DNA from: Owenia fusiformis
Taxonomy: Eukaryota; Annelida; Polychaeta; Sabellida; Oweniidae
Assembly (NCBI GenBank): GCA_903813345.2
Contig: CAIIXF020000012.1
Span: forward strand, 34,982,572-35,046,571
Direction of reading: 5' to 3'
Length of the DNA stretch: 64,000 nt
In this document: piece after piece, positions 26,901 to 38,900 of the stretch
How positions within the stretch are numbered: position 1 is the first letter of the stretch
Layout of the letters: each line of letters begins with the position of its first letter
Program-made: the position numbers and the translations under genes
The notes under the pieces: model-generated
Seen by the model: only the letters and a program-made list of their open reading frames with translations
Told to the model about the DNA's origin: nothing
Database searches by the model: none

Positions 26901-29900
26901 TTTTTTGTATGAAGTCCCATTCAATGGTATCAAAAGCTTTTTCAAAATCAATGAGCGTGATGATTCCCCATGTGTGATGTATTTCCATATGTTCCATGCT
27001 GTGAATAATTAATCGTATATTTTCTCCATTGTGTCGGCCTTAAATAAAACCTTATAAGATTTACAATGTCATTTTTGAAGTGCTTATAAAATTGACTTGT
27101 GAAGCCATCTGATCCCGGGGATTTATTATTTTTTAAAGCTTAAATTTGTTCCAAAACCTCTTCCTCTGTTATTTTGCCTTCGCATGACTGTTTTCCCCTT
27201 CTATTAAATGTTGTAATAGTTGATAAATTTCGCTAATGATGCATTGTGGGATTGTAGAATTAATCCAAAAATCGGTGAATTCGTACGATCCTGGGAATAA
27301 TCTTAGCCTAAATCCCCGGTATAAATCCAAATCCACCTATTGTATTGAGGTGGATTACCTTTTGGATAAATTTTATCCGAATTCCATTGTAATCTTAGGG
27401 ATTCCCCCAAATCTTAGGATCGTACGAATTCACCAAATATTAGCCTCATCAAAAATGATAAAAATTTATCCAGATAAGTTCTTGGATCCTACGGTCCGGG
27501 AGGTTCACTTTTGACAAATTTGGCCCAAGAAATCACTTAAAAAGTGTCCAGAATAGTAAAAACTGCATGACTCTTTGAAAGAAATTTTTGCCGGGGGGGG
27601 GGGGGGGTCGCCCTGTGGGCCTGCTATCTGAAAAGTAAAATGCACTGAGAAAAAATTAGACAGCGCATGCTATTATAACTACCGGATTTATCTTATTCTG
27701 GTTGTATTAAGGCCAAGGTTTTAAAAACTAATAGGAATACATGTACGTGTGCACTACTGTGGCTAAATGTAGAAAAAAATATCCTGCTTTAGTTGGAATA
27801 AGTAGGTGTAAACGGATAGGAGGTCCTATCAAATTATGGTCCTACTCTCCATTGATTCATATGGTGACCTAAATACAACTCTTTCCCTCATTATCTTATA
27901 CGCAATCAGGGCCAGTAAGGGCCGTTGAGAAAGGGGACCATAATCCCCGGGGGACCATCATTTCTTTCACAGGGGTCATAAGATTATTTTTTCAAATAGA
28001 AGTTAACAAAAATTGTCATTTACACTCAACTTCTCATACGTCTAGTTTCCGTTGTCATATCTCCAATGTTCCAATTCAATATATCCACCATAGTCCGTTG
28101 TCATATACAACCATATGCCGTTGTCTTTGGGAATACAGATTCCGTTGTCATTGACGATATCGAAGACGTTATATTGTGGCGATTCACGACACCATTTGAT
28201 CGAAATCGGAATTTCATATATTACATTATCACAAGAGCGTAATACATGCACAGAATTAGCTACGATAAGCTCCCAAGAAACGAGGATCAAGTGATTGAAG
28301 AGTTGAATCGACGGTTATGTCCGCCATTTGTGACAACGGCATCTGACTTTACCGTAGTCAGGCTAATCCGGTGTGAATTGGCAGGGCGCCGTAATGAAAA
28401 TTGGAGCATTCGGCATTACTTGTACACAGTGCATACCAATAGCCCATTTTCAGTATAGCAATTCCTAAGAATGGTTTACACATTTTATAAAGAAGGGTTT
28501 CGAAATTGCTCAATCATGGAATACAATGACCCTCTCTTCTTGCATCATAGACACAGACATGTTTTTAGATGCGATGTGTATCAGAATGAAAATGGTCTGA
28601 CTTTCTTCCTACATAACCTGGCGGGAGCGTGCAAAGTACTTTCTTGATCACTAAAAATAAATGAAACTTTCACAGGAACTCTGCATTAATGTGAATCCAT
28701 TGAATATTAATCCGCATGCTAAAATTTAAGTAATGCTAAGTTTACACCAACGGCGCTTTGATGGCGCTTTAATGCGGCTCTGCACGCTGCATTAAAGCGC
28801 CATCAAAGCGCCGTTGGTGTGAACCTACCTTAAGTTACGAAGATCATATTGTTTATAACACTTGATACACATCTACGTATATTGATATTCAAAATCTAAG
28901 TAACCTCTTATTTTGAAGATCCAACTACTTATCATATTACTCAGATTGGATTAATCAATATTCTCATAGTCTCTCTAGTTTGTATGATTGTTCAGTGTGT
29001 ATAGATCAAACACCTCAAACGTTGAACTAATATTTTCTCCATTCTCCAGGGTGTATAAACGAACAGTTTGTACTTTCTCTAGTGTGGGTTAAGCAAGTAG
29101 TTATCAGAAATTTACACAAAACAGGAAATGAAAAAACACGTGGATATTCGATTTTTTAAAGACTGAATAGAGTTCTATTTTGCCCATCAATCACATATCT
29201 CAATCTCACATATCATTTACATGACCAGGATCACAATTATCATGCTCAGAATAACTCTTAACATCATGTGAGACTTTTCAGCCCTCTGAAGTTGTGACTG
29301 AAAAATGCTTAAAAAGTTTACCTTTGGAAATGTCGCTAAACAGAATGTCCTATGAAATTTTGAAAAGTTGTCTGAAATAAAATTTGTGAGCATGAAAAGA
29401 AAATGGATTGCTTTCTAAATCAGTTTCTAATTTTTTCTATTTCTAGGAATGAATTCAAAGTTTCAAGGCTCCTATCATTTCAAATAATACAATTGGCACA
29501 CTTTCTGAAAAATGGAATAGATTCTGTCTGGTGACCTTTCCGAAACTTTTAACTGTTTTCTTAGTCACATTTTCTGGGTCACACTACTGTGTATATACTT
29601 TCTCCAGTATGTATGGACCGAAACTAGGTTCATTTTCCATGTGCCTAAACCAACATTTTATTTTTCTATTCACCAATGTTTCAGAATCAATATATTGTAC
29701 TTTCTTCTGTGTGTATGAACTACTATAACTGTGTGTATTGACAAATACCGTGTACTTTCTCCAGTGTGTATTAACAAATTATTATGTACTTTCACCAGTT
29801 ATTTACAAATACTCTGTACGTTCTCCACTTTCTATGAACACATTTTATGTACTTTCTCCTGCATGTATGAACAAATATTTTGTGTCCATTCTCCAATATG

Positions 29901-32900
29901 TACGTGTATAAGCAAATCATTTGTACTTTCTCCATTGTGCATGAACCAAAACTTTGTTCATTCTCTTCCGTGACTCAACAAATATTTTGTTAATTAATCA
30001 ATGTGTCAGAACGAATAAAATGTACCTAAACCAGTGTGTATGAACAAATGTTATGTTCTACTATATCTACTAGTGTGTATGAAGAGACAATACGTTCAAT
30101 CTCCAGTATGAACATGTATATGAACCAACACGCCTGTGTCTATACTTTCTCCAGTATGTATGAACACATATTATGAACATGTACTCCATTGTTTATGAAC
30201 ACACATTTTGTATCAACAAATAATATGTACTTTCTCCAGTGTGTATGAACGCAGATGTTGTACGTTCTCCAGTTTGTATGAACAAATATTTTGTTTATTC
30301 ATCAATGTGCGTGCATGAACCAACACATTTTAATTTGTATATGGAACACAGCGGTTAATTATAAGTTCCGTATTTCCAAGTAAGATTTTTTTAGAAATGT
30401 ACCCGTTTGTGTAATTTAGTCAATAATAAACTAACTATAAATGTCTGCAATAATAGAAAAATTCATAGTGATTTTTGGGCGTTTTGGTAAAGCCTTTGGT
30501 TTGTAATGGGAAGACTGTCTTTATCACTAGAACTATTCTGCATGGGGTCTTTTGCACATTGATAGGTTATATTCTATAGTACATTTACTCCATAGATTTG
30601 CAATGTCTGGGTTTTATTCAAGTAACTGGCTCCACCGAGTGTGTATTCAAATGTTGTGCTTATAAAATGTAAAGACTCCTATACTACCTTATGAATGAAA
30701 ATAAACTCTTCCAAAAGTGATAGGACCTTAGTGCACCCATGGCATCGTAAGGACCTTAGGTTGGCATGCCAAAATGTAAAATCTCTAATAGCCCTGATGC
30801 AAACCCCAGTGAGTATAGGGTATGGGAAGACCTCCAGGAGATTGTATGAAGTCACCAAATCTAGAAAATTGCTCAACTAAAGCTGGCAATAAAAACTTAG
30901 CTAACATTACATTGATACTGCAATATCAGCAAGGCGACTAAAACTAAAATTTATCATCAATTAGGGTGGCGGACCAATTGAACTCCCCTTTTAGATCAAA
31001 TATAATCCAAGTTGAAGGACTTGTTACATTATATTATTACTAAGAACCCAGCTTGGAACTATATAACTGCAAAATTTGGGGTATGTAGCTAGGTTGGAAA
31101 ATAAAAAAGTTGTAGTGTCTTGAAAAAAAAGTTGCGTTTTTTGGCCCACCCTGTATATCTAAGTTAAGACCAAGGAAGATTTGCTCCCAGGCTTCTAACT
31201 CGATATTTTAATCTCCGAGCAATTTGATCAGTGCTGATTTCTTACTACAAAGGGCCAAAAAACGTTCACGTTTTTTATTTCAATATAACTTTTAAAAATG
31301 CATGGATTTTAATAAGATTTTGCAGGATGTGCAGAAAGCAATTTTACAATAGAACCTGAAGTAGGTCACTAGTTGTCTATTTGAAATATAAGATTTCACA
31401 AGAACACAAATGTGTACAAAATGTGCCCACCAATGGGTGATCCCGTCAAATGTTTATCCTGAAAATGAGTAGACAAGACTTTACCAACACAATTTGAGGA
31501 CGAAAAATCCAAAATGGCCACCTTAATCCAGAATGCCAAAAATTTATTCAGTTCTAGATTTTCATACAAAGAACCACCCCTGAAAATTTGAAATTGATCC
31601 GTCACACAGTTAACCAGAAAACATATAATCAAGACTTTACAGACAAGATTTCAGGATGGAAAATACAAAATGGCTGCCTTGACATTTACCCAGAATGTCA
31701 AAAAACTAATCTGTTTGTAGATTTTCATACCAAAAATAATCCCTGAAAATATTAAATAGATCTACCAAACGGTTCACCTGAAAATGGGTAGACAAGATTT
31801 TAGGACAGAAAATCCAAAAATGGCTGCCTTAACATTTTTGCAGAATGCAAAAAAAACTAATCAGATGTAGATTTTCATACTAAGAATCATCCCGGAAAAT
31901 TTGAAATTGATCTACTAAACGGTTCACCCAAAACGCGTAGACAAGACTATACAGGCAATATTTTAAGACGGAAAATCCAAAATGGCTGCCTTGACATTTA
32001 TCCAGAATGCCAAAAAACTAATCAGATCTAGATTTTCATTCTTAGAATCATCCCTGAAAATTTGAAATTGATCTACAGAACGGTTCACCTGGAAATGCGT
32101 AGACAAGACTTTACAGACAAGATTTTAGGACGGAAAGTCCAAAATGGCTGCCTTGACATTTACCCAGAATGCTAAAATACTAATCAGTTCTAGATTTTCA
32201 TACTAAGAATCATCCCTGAAAATTTGAAATTGATCTACCAAACAGTTCAGCTGAAAACGCGTAGACTAGACTTTACAGACAAGATTTTAGGACAGAAAAT
32301 CCAAAATGGCTGCCTTGACATTTACCCAGAATGCCAAAAAACTAATCAGATCTAGATTGTCATACTAAAAATCATCCCTGAAACTTTGAAATTGATCCAC
32401 CAAACGATTCACCTGAAAACGCGCAGACAAGACTTCACAGACAAGATTTTAGGACCAAAAATTCCAAAATGGCCGACAATAAAAAAGTCCTTATTAGTTT
32501 TTGCTGATTTCTTTTTACAAAATTATCACATATAAGTAATGTTAGCAATAACATAGGCTTTTACAACAAAGTACATCTGAAATTATTTATAAAGCTTCTA
32601 AATAGTTAAAGTATGAAAACTCAAAAACACCATTCAATATGATACAAAGTATTATCGCTCGCTAACTTTTCTCAAGACATTCAAAATGGCTGACATGACT
32701 GAGCTTACAGGTCCAAAACCTAATCAGATCTAGAATGACGTGAGCTGAACAAGATGTTAAAGTTTTAAAAGCAACTGTGAAGCCGTTTTTCTTAAAGTTT
32801 GCAGACAAGGGTTTTAGCATTTGACTTCAAAATGGCCGACAGGAAGTAGGTTTCGAGATACATTTTTTTCATCCACATCTATATGAACTCATAAGTTATG

Positions 32901-35900
32901 AGGACCTTAAGTTATCCCTGAACATTTGAAGGTGATATCTGTAGCGGTTTTGGAGAAAACTCCCGGACGTACGGACGGACAGACGGACGGACGGACAGAC
33001 AGTCGGACGCGCCTAGGCCGACAATATGGCCCCACACTATGCGGTGGGGACATAAAAAGGTTATTCAAAGTAACAATTTTACACTGATTTTAGTCATACC
33101 TCAAATTAAAGTACCAGATTGACATATAAGTCAGTCTATCAGAGAAACACACGATGCAGAGTGTTCGGTATATTCTGAAATAATTTCTAGAAAAATAGAA
33201 TATTAGAATGTAACATAAGACAAATAAGTAAGATGAAGAAAAACTGATTCAGCATCAAGAGAAAACTGTGATCCTGGAAAATCTGTCTTCACAGTGAAAA
33301 CTATTCCTAGATTATATTTGTGGTAAGAAAGATAGTATGGTGCTTAATTGAGCCCACACATTAAAGAACCTGTTTCGTCAATGCCCTTTACATTAATTAA
33401 TACTCAATATAAATTACAAGTCAATACGAGAACATCATGTTTCATCCAGATTTTCGCCGTCGCCTGCCAGTTGCATTTTCCTGATGTTGAACCAGTCCAT
33501 CTTATTAGCTCACATGGTGAGCTTTTGCAATCACTCACTTGTCCGTCTGTCTGTCCGTGCGTGCGGACGTCCGTCCGTCGGTCCGTGCGTCCGTCCGTCA
33601 ACAATAGTGGCACGTTTTAAAACCTCTGTCGATAGGATTCCCAATTTAAGTTATTTCTGTTCAACATCAATACAGAAAACTCCCATATGACTCCTGATTC
33701 AAAAGCTTGCCTATTTTCAAAATGGCCGCCATTTTTGTCTCACAAAAGTCACTTTTGACCAATTGCCTAGGGTTACAAATAATTTCAGGTGTCTTACATT
33801 GTCAAAATCCATGTCAATGTAAAGAGTAGATGTATCATATAATTTTGTTACAAAAAATCAGCAAAAACTTACATCCATTTTTTTATTTTCACCCATTTCA
33901 GTTAACATTGATTTGTCCATCTGACTTGGGAAATCCACTTTTCTGTCAACAATAATGGCATGTTTCAATACCTCTGTCGATAGGATTCCTGTTTTAGGTT
34001 ATTTCTGTTCAACATCAATACAGAAGACTCCCATATGACTCCTGGCTCAAAAGCTCGCCTATTTTCAAAATGGCCGCCATTTTTTGTCTCGCGAAATTCA
34101 CATTTGACCCATTTCCTAGCTTTACAAATAATTCCAGGTGTCCTGCATTGTAAAATTCCATGTCAATGTAAAGAGTAGATGTATGAAATAATTTTGTTAC
34201 AAAAAATCAGCAAAAAATTATATCCGTTTTTTTTATTTTCTGCCATTTTAGTTAACATTGATTTGTCCATCTGTCTCGCGAAATCCACTTTTTGGACCAT
34301 TTGCCTTAAAACCTCTGTCGATAGGATTCCCGTTTTAAGTTATTTTTGTTCAACATCAATACAAAAACACTCCCCTTTTACTCCTGGTTCAAAAGCTCGC
34401 CTATTTTCAAAATGGCCACCATTTTTGTTTTGCGAAATTCACTTTTTGCCCATTTCCTAGCTTTACAAATAATTTCAGTTGTCCTCCATTGTAAAAATCC
34501 ATGTCACTTTTAAGAGTAGATGTATGATATAATTTTTTTACAAAAAATCAGCAAGAAATTATATCCATTTTTTTAATTTTCAGCCATTTTAGTTAACATT
34601 GATTTGTCCATATGACTTGCGAAAATCCACTTTTCTGTCAACAATAGCGGCACAAAAAAATCGGCAAAAAAATTATATCTGTTTTTTTATTTTCAGCCAT
34701 TTTAGTCAACATTGATTTGTCCATCTGTCCCACGAATCAACTTTTGGACCATTTGCCTTAAAACCTCTGTCAATAGTATTCCTGTTTTAAGTTATTTTTG
34801 TTCAACATCAAAACAAAAAACTCCCCTATGACTCCTGGTTCAAAAGTTCGCCTATTTTCAAAATGGCCGCCATTTTTGTTTCGCGATATTCACTTTTGGC
34901 CTATTTCCCAGCTTTACACATAATTTCAGGTGTCCTGCATTGTAAAAAGCCACGTCACTGAGTAGTTGTATGAAAATTTTGTTACAAAAAATCGGCAAAT
35001 TATATCCGTTTTTTTTTATTTTCAGCCATTTTAGTTAACATTGATTTGTTCATCTGTCTCACGAAATCCACTTTTGGACCATTTGCCTTGAAACCTCTGT
35101 CGATAGGATTCCAGTTTAAAGTTTTTTTTGTTCATCATCAATACAATAAACTCCCTTATGACTCCTGGTTCAAAAGCTATTTTCAAAATGGCCGCCATTT
35201 TTGTTTCGGAAAATTCTTTTTTGCCCCATTCTTAATTTAACAAATAATTTCAGGTGTCCTGCATTGTCATTGTAGCCATCATTCATTTTTGAGCAACACC
35301 ATGTGAGCCCAGTACCCACGGTACTAATTTTCTTCTTTATCAGTCTCAATACATTCCCAATGCTTTTATTGTTATCGGGAATATAAATTACAAGAGTGTA
35401 TCACATTACATGTTTCCAAGCTGAATGTATAAAAAGTCAATCTGGAAATTTTATTTGAGGCATGAGTATTATCATAGTAAAATTCTTGCTTTAAATTTCA
35501 TACTGAATTTTGTAATTTTTCATATAGACCCCTAGTGTCTGTTTATCTTTATTCTATACATTACAAAGCGTTGCGCTTTTAATAAACAAGCAGCGCTGAA
35601 CGACTTTCAGGCTAACAACGTATCTCCGTGTAAACGCAAGATATATCCAGTTATGTTCAATATAAATCCACAATAATTACGATCACCAGTAGCACAAATA
35701 TCCAGCGTAACTATTACAGCAATATAAATCCAAAATCTGTTATAAATCCAATGATACAATTCTGTATGAAAGAATGTTCTTTTTAACCATATATAAAACA
35801 TAATTTGATCTTGATCAGAAAAGCATGAAAATAAAACGTGAAAATAAATAAGAAAAATGCGCTCCCGCTACAATATTCTAATTCGTTACACTCAAACGAA

Positions 35901-38900
35901 TATAAATAAAACTTCTTTTAAAACCACCGAGGATTTATAAATCACACTTTAGGAACATCTGTGATGCATATCCACCAAATATTTTGAGAAATTCATGCAT
36001 TTAAAAAACTAATTTCAAAATAAAAATGAAGACGTATTTTAGGCCACCCTGTATGTAACAATTAAAACCAGGGATTTTGTCTTGCTGAATAGTCCACAAA
36101 CCTTCAATAATATTTGGTATGTATGTCTTCTCTCTGACAAAAAACACTGGCTGCCTGACTTCATATACCATGTTTAGTGGAATAAAATAATAATAGTTTA
36201 TTTACAATTCGTCTTAATATAGTTGCTGAGGAAGTAGTCATCTGTAGTCTGAACTGCCACGGACCAGACCCCAGGAAACCCGATAACATAAGACCAGGAT
36301 CTATTGTGAACATCACCTACTCCTGTACATTTATCCGAAGGGCGGAGATGGGACACCTCAATTTGAAGGCCGATATAAAGTATGTAAATTAAAATTGACA
36401 TTTACAAATTATAATAAGTTTAACCAACAATCTCAAAAACGCCTTAGGTTTTAATGTTCTTTTTAAGAACTCCTTTTCTTACTTTTGAAAATGGATTCCA
36501 AAAGTACTCTATATTTCGTTCAGTGTAGATTGCCTCATTCTGGAGAAGGCAAATATTTCAAACTATATTTCTAGTCCGTTCTATATATGTATTTATGGAC
36601 GATAATCTCAAATGGTGTCACAATAAGTGGGATAAAACGAAAGCCTATAATACAGAGCATCAGTAGGATAAGTATTTCGCAAAATACGTTGTACTTTTGG
36701 AAATTTTCGATGTGAAATGAGTAGATTTTCAAGAGAATATTCACGGAAAAGTTTCACATTGACATTTGTACACGACCCTAACCAGGGCTGCATGTTATAT
36801 GAACTACGTCTCGTCTTCATTCATATATTGTCACGTGATCAGCCTATGGACTCCTATGGGGTGTATACCCTGCTAGTGGCCGCACATGTAATAAATGTAG
36901 AAAAGGGGGCACTATGCTATCATGTGTAAATTATCATCTGTCAAGTCTTGTAATGAATGTGGTCACACTGAATCAGGTGAATCTCGTGATATTTAAACTC
37001 TCACAGTTGAATGTAATGATTCAGCTGAACCTGTAAATCTTGAAACTTTCAAGGTTGAATCCCTTCAAGTACAAGAAGAGCTTTTCATTGGTGTAATGCT
37101 ATACATCAGAAAGAGCCATCAAAAGAGCCACCATGGCTAGTAGATTTATAGTCCCCGATCTGATTTCCAAAAGGGCTCTAGAAAAGGGGTTTTGTTGTCC
37201 GGTACTTTCCCACATAAAATGATTGTACCGTTTGAAAGAACAGACTTCCCTCTTAAAGAAAACACCTCTTCTATTGATGTAAACAGGGGCAAAAGGCACC
37301 AAACCGGCGTTAGACAAGGTGGCATTCTGGAGTCTCACTTTCTTGTCATCACGATTCCAGGTAAACCATCAGACGGATTTACTTCAAATTTTCACACATG
37401 TTACATGGTAAGAAGTTCTAGAGCTGATTAACTTTGCGGCGGCCATCTTGCATTCTGGCGGCCATCTTGGAATTTTTTTCAGATAAATATTGTCATCGCG
37501 ATTCCACAAAAAACACATTACAGATGTACTTCAAATGTTCACACATGTAACATGGTAAAAAGTCCTAGACCTCATTATTTTTTCGGTGGCCATCTTGCAT
37601 TCTGGCAGCCATCTTGGAAGTTTAAAGATAAATCTTGTCATCACGATTTCAGGAAAACCAAACGGATTTACTTCAAATTTTCACACATATTACATGGTAA
37701 GAAGTTCTAGAGCTAATTAACCTTTCGGTGGCCATCTTGCATTTTGGCGGCCATCTTGGAAGTTTTTTTGATAAATCTTGTCATTGTGATTCCAGGAAAA
37801 CCACTTTACTGATTTTCTTGAAACTTTTACACATGTTACAAGGATGGTTACATACTACCTTTTATATTGATATAAACAGGGGCAAAAGGCAGTAAAGTGG
37901 GGTTACACAAGGTGGTATTCTAAGGAGAATGTTATCTATTTTTCTGTATTTTAAACCACATAATTTGACATAAATGCATATTTGGTGTATTATATCATGT
38001 TTTATGTTGATAGAAACATGGGCAAGAGGCGCTACAATGGGGTAACACATGGTGATATTCTAAAATACATATTTATCCCATCGAACGAAGTTCGGAGGGA
38101 TATAGGAAACGCCTCCGTCCGTCCGTCCGTCCGTCCATCCGTCCGTCCGTCCGTCCGGGCAATAACTCAAATACCGTTGGCCCGATTTTGTTCATATTTT
38201 GTACACATATACCCTATGGGAGTAGAAGTTCTGCTCGAAAGCCGATTTTCAAAATGGCCGCTCATTTCAAAATGGCGGCCATTTTAGTGCCGATTTAACA
38301 GTAATTTAGGTGTAATATGTAAAACTGTAATAGCAATATGTTTTAAATGTAAAAAAATTATAAAGGACGTTAATAATGCTACAAATGTAGATTAAAGAAG
38401 CACATGGCAGCCATCTTGAAAAAATGGCGGCCTTTACTCGTCATTTTACGATTTTTGCTGTAACTCAAAAAATAGTGGAGCAATTTTGTTCATATTTGGT
38501 ATGTGAATACTATAAGCATTGCACACTGTCTAAAGACACTTTTGGTAGAAGGCGGCCATTTTTCAAAATGGCCGCCATTTTAACGTATTTTACTATAACT
38601 CGAAAAGTAGTGGAGCGATTTTGTTCATATTTGGTATGTGAATACTATAAGCATGGCACACTGTCCTATGACACTTTGGGTAGAAGGTGGCCATTTTGAA
38701 AATAAAATTGAAAAATGGCCGCCATTTTAACATATTTTGCTATAACTCGAAAAGTAGTGGAGCGATTTTGTTCATATTTTGTATGTGAATACTATAAGCA
38801 TGGCACACTGTCCTATGACACTTTTGGTAGAAGGCGGCCATTTTGGAAAAAAATTTGAAAAGACCGCCATTTTAACATATTTTACTATAACTCGAAAAGT

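Larger units (their letters stand above)
24545..28375. mobile_element. Nested ~3.8 kb foldback element with GACAACGG-rich ends
   Basis: 'gactacggtaaagtcagatg' plus 'ccgttgtcacaaatggc' at 24553-24592 is found inverted at about 28322-28363. Subterminal DNA on both sides repeats GACAACGG/CCGTTGTC (24724-24832 and 28050-28160). The interior is filled with other insertions listed separately. No transposase is seen. Confidence 0.6.
22111..31153. mobile_element. Large (~9.0 kb) TA-flanked inverted-repeat element in the B-D intron
   Basis: Ends 'cagggtgggccaaaaacgcc' and 'gcgttttttggcccaccctg' invert and sit between TA dinucleotides. Further in, 'tagagattttacattttggc' near 22350 inverts against 'gccaaaatgtaaaatctcta' near 30760. 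TA duplication and CAGGGTG ends fit Tc1/mariner-like elements, but I see no transposase. It holds nested elements: a 3.8 kb foldback, several MITEs, a LINE fragment and a minisatellite. Two facing MITEs are an alternative reading. The intron of the duplicated module (309 bp) lacks this DNA. Confidence 0.55.
31248..36051. mobile_element. ~4.8 kb TA-flanked element in the B-D intron
   Basis: Left 'caaagggccaaaaaacg' and right 'tattttaggccaccctg' are diverged inverted ends flanked by TA. Similarity extends inward ('cttttaaaaatgcatgg' versus inverted 'catgcatttaaaaaac'). It encloses the 160-bp and 350-bp arrays. Removing it and the 22111-31153 element leaves about 350 bp of intron, close to the 309-bp paralogous intron. 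Confidence 0.5.

Noticed and set aside
29531-29973. Cys/Phe-rich frames (LCTFSCMYEQ-like)
   Set aside because: Artefacts of the 33-36 bp minisatellite.
33348-33690. Arg/Ser/Val/Cys repeat frames (VRPSVRPS)
   Set aside because: Translation of the CCGTCCGTCC tract of a transposon; the same applies near 38100.
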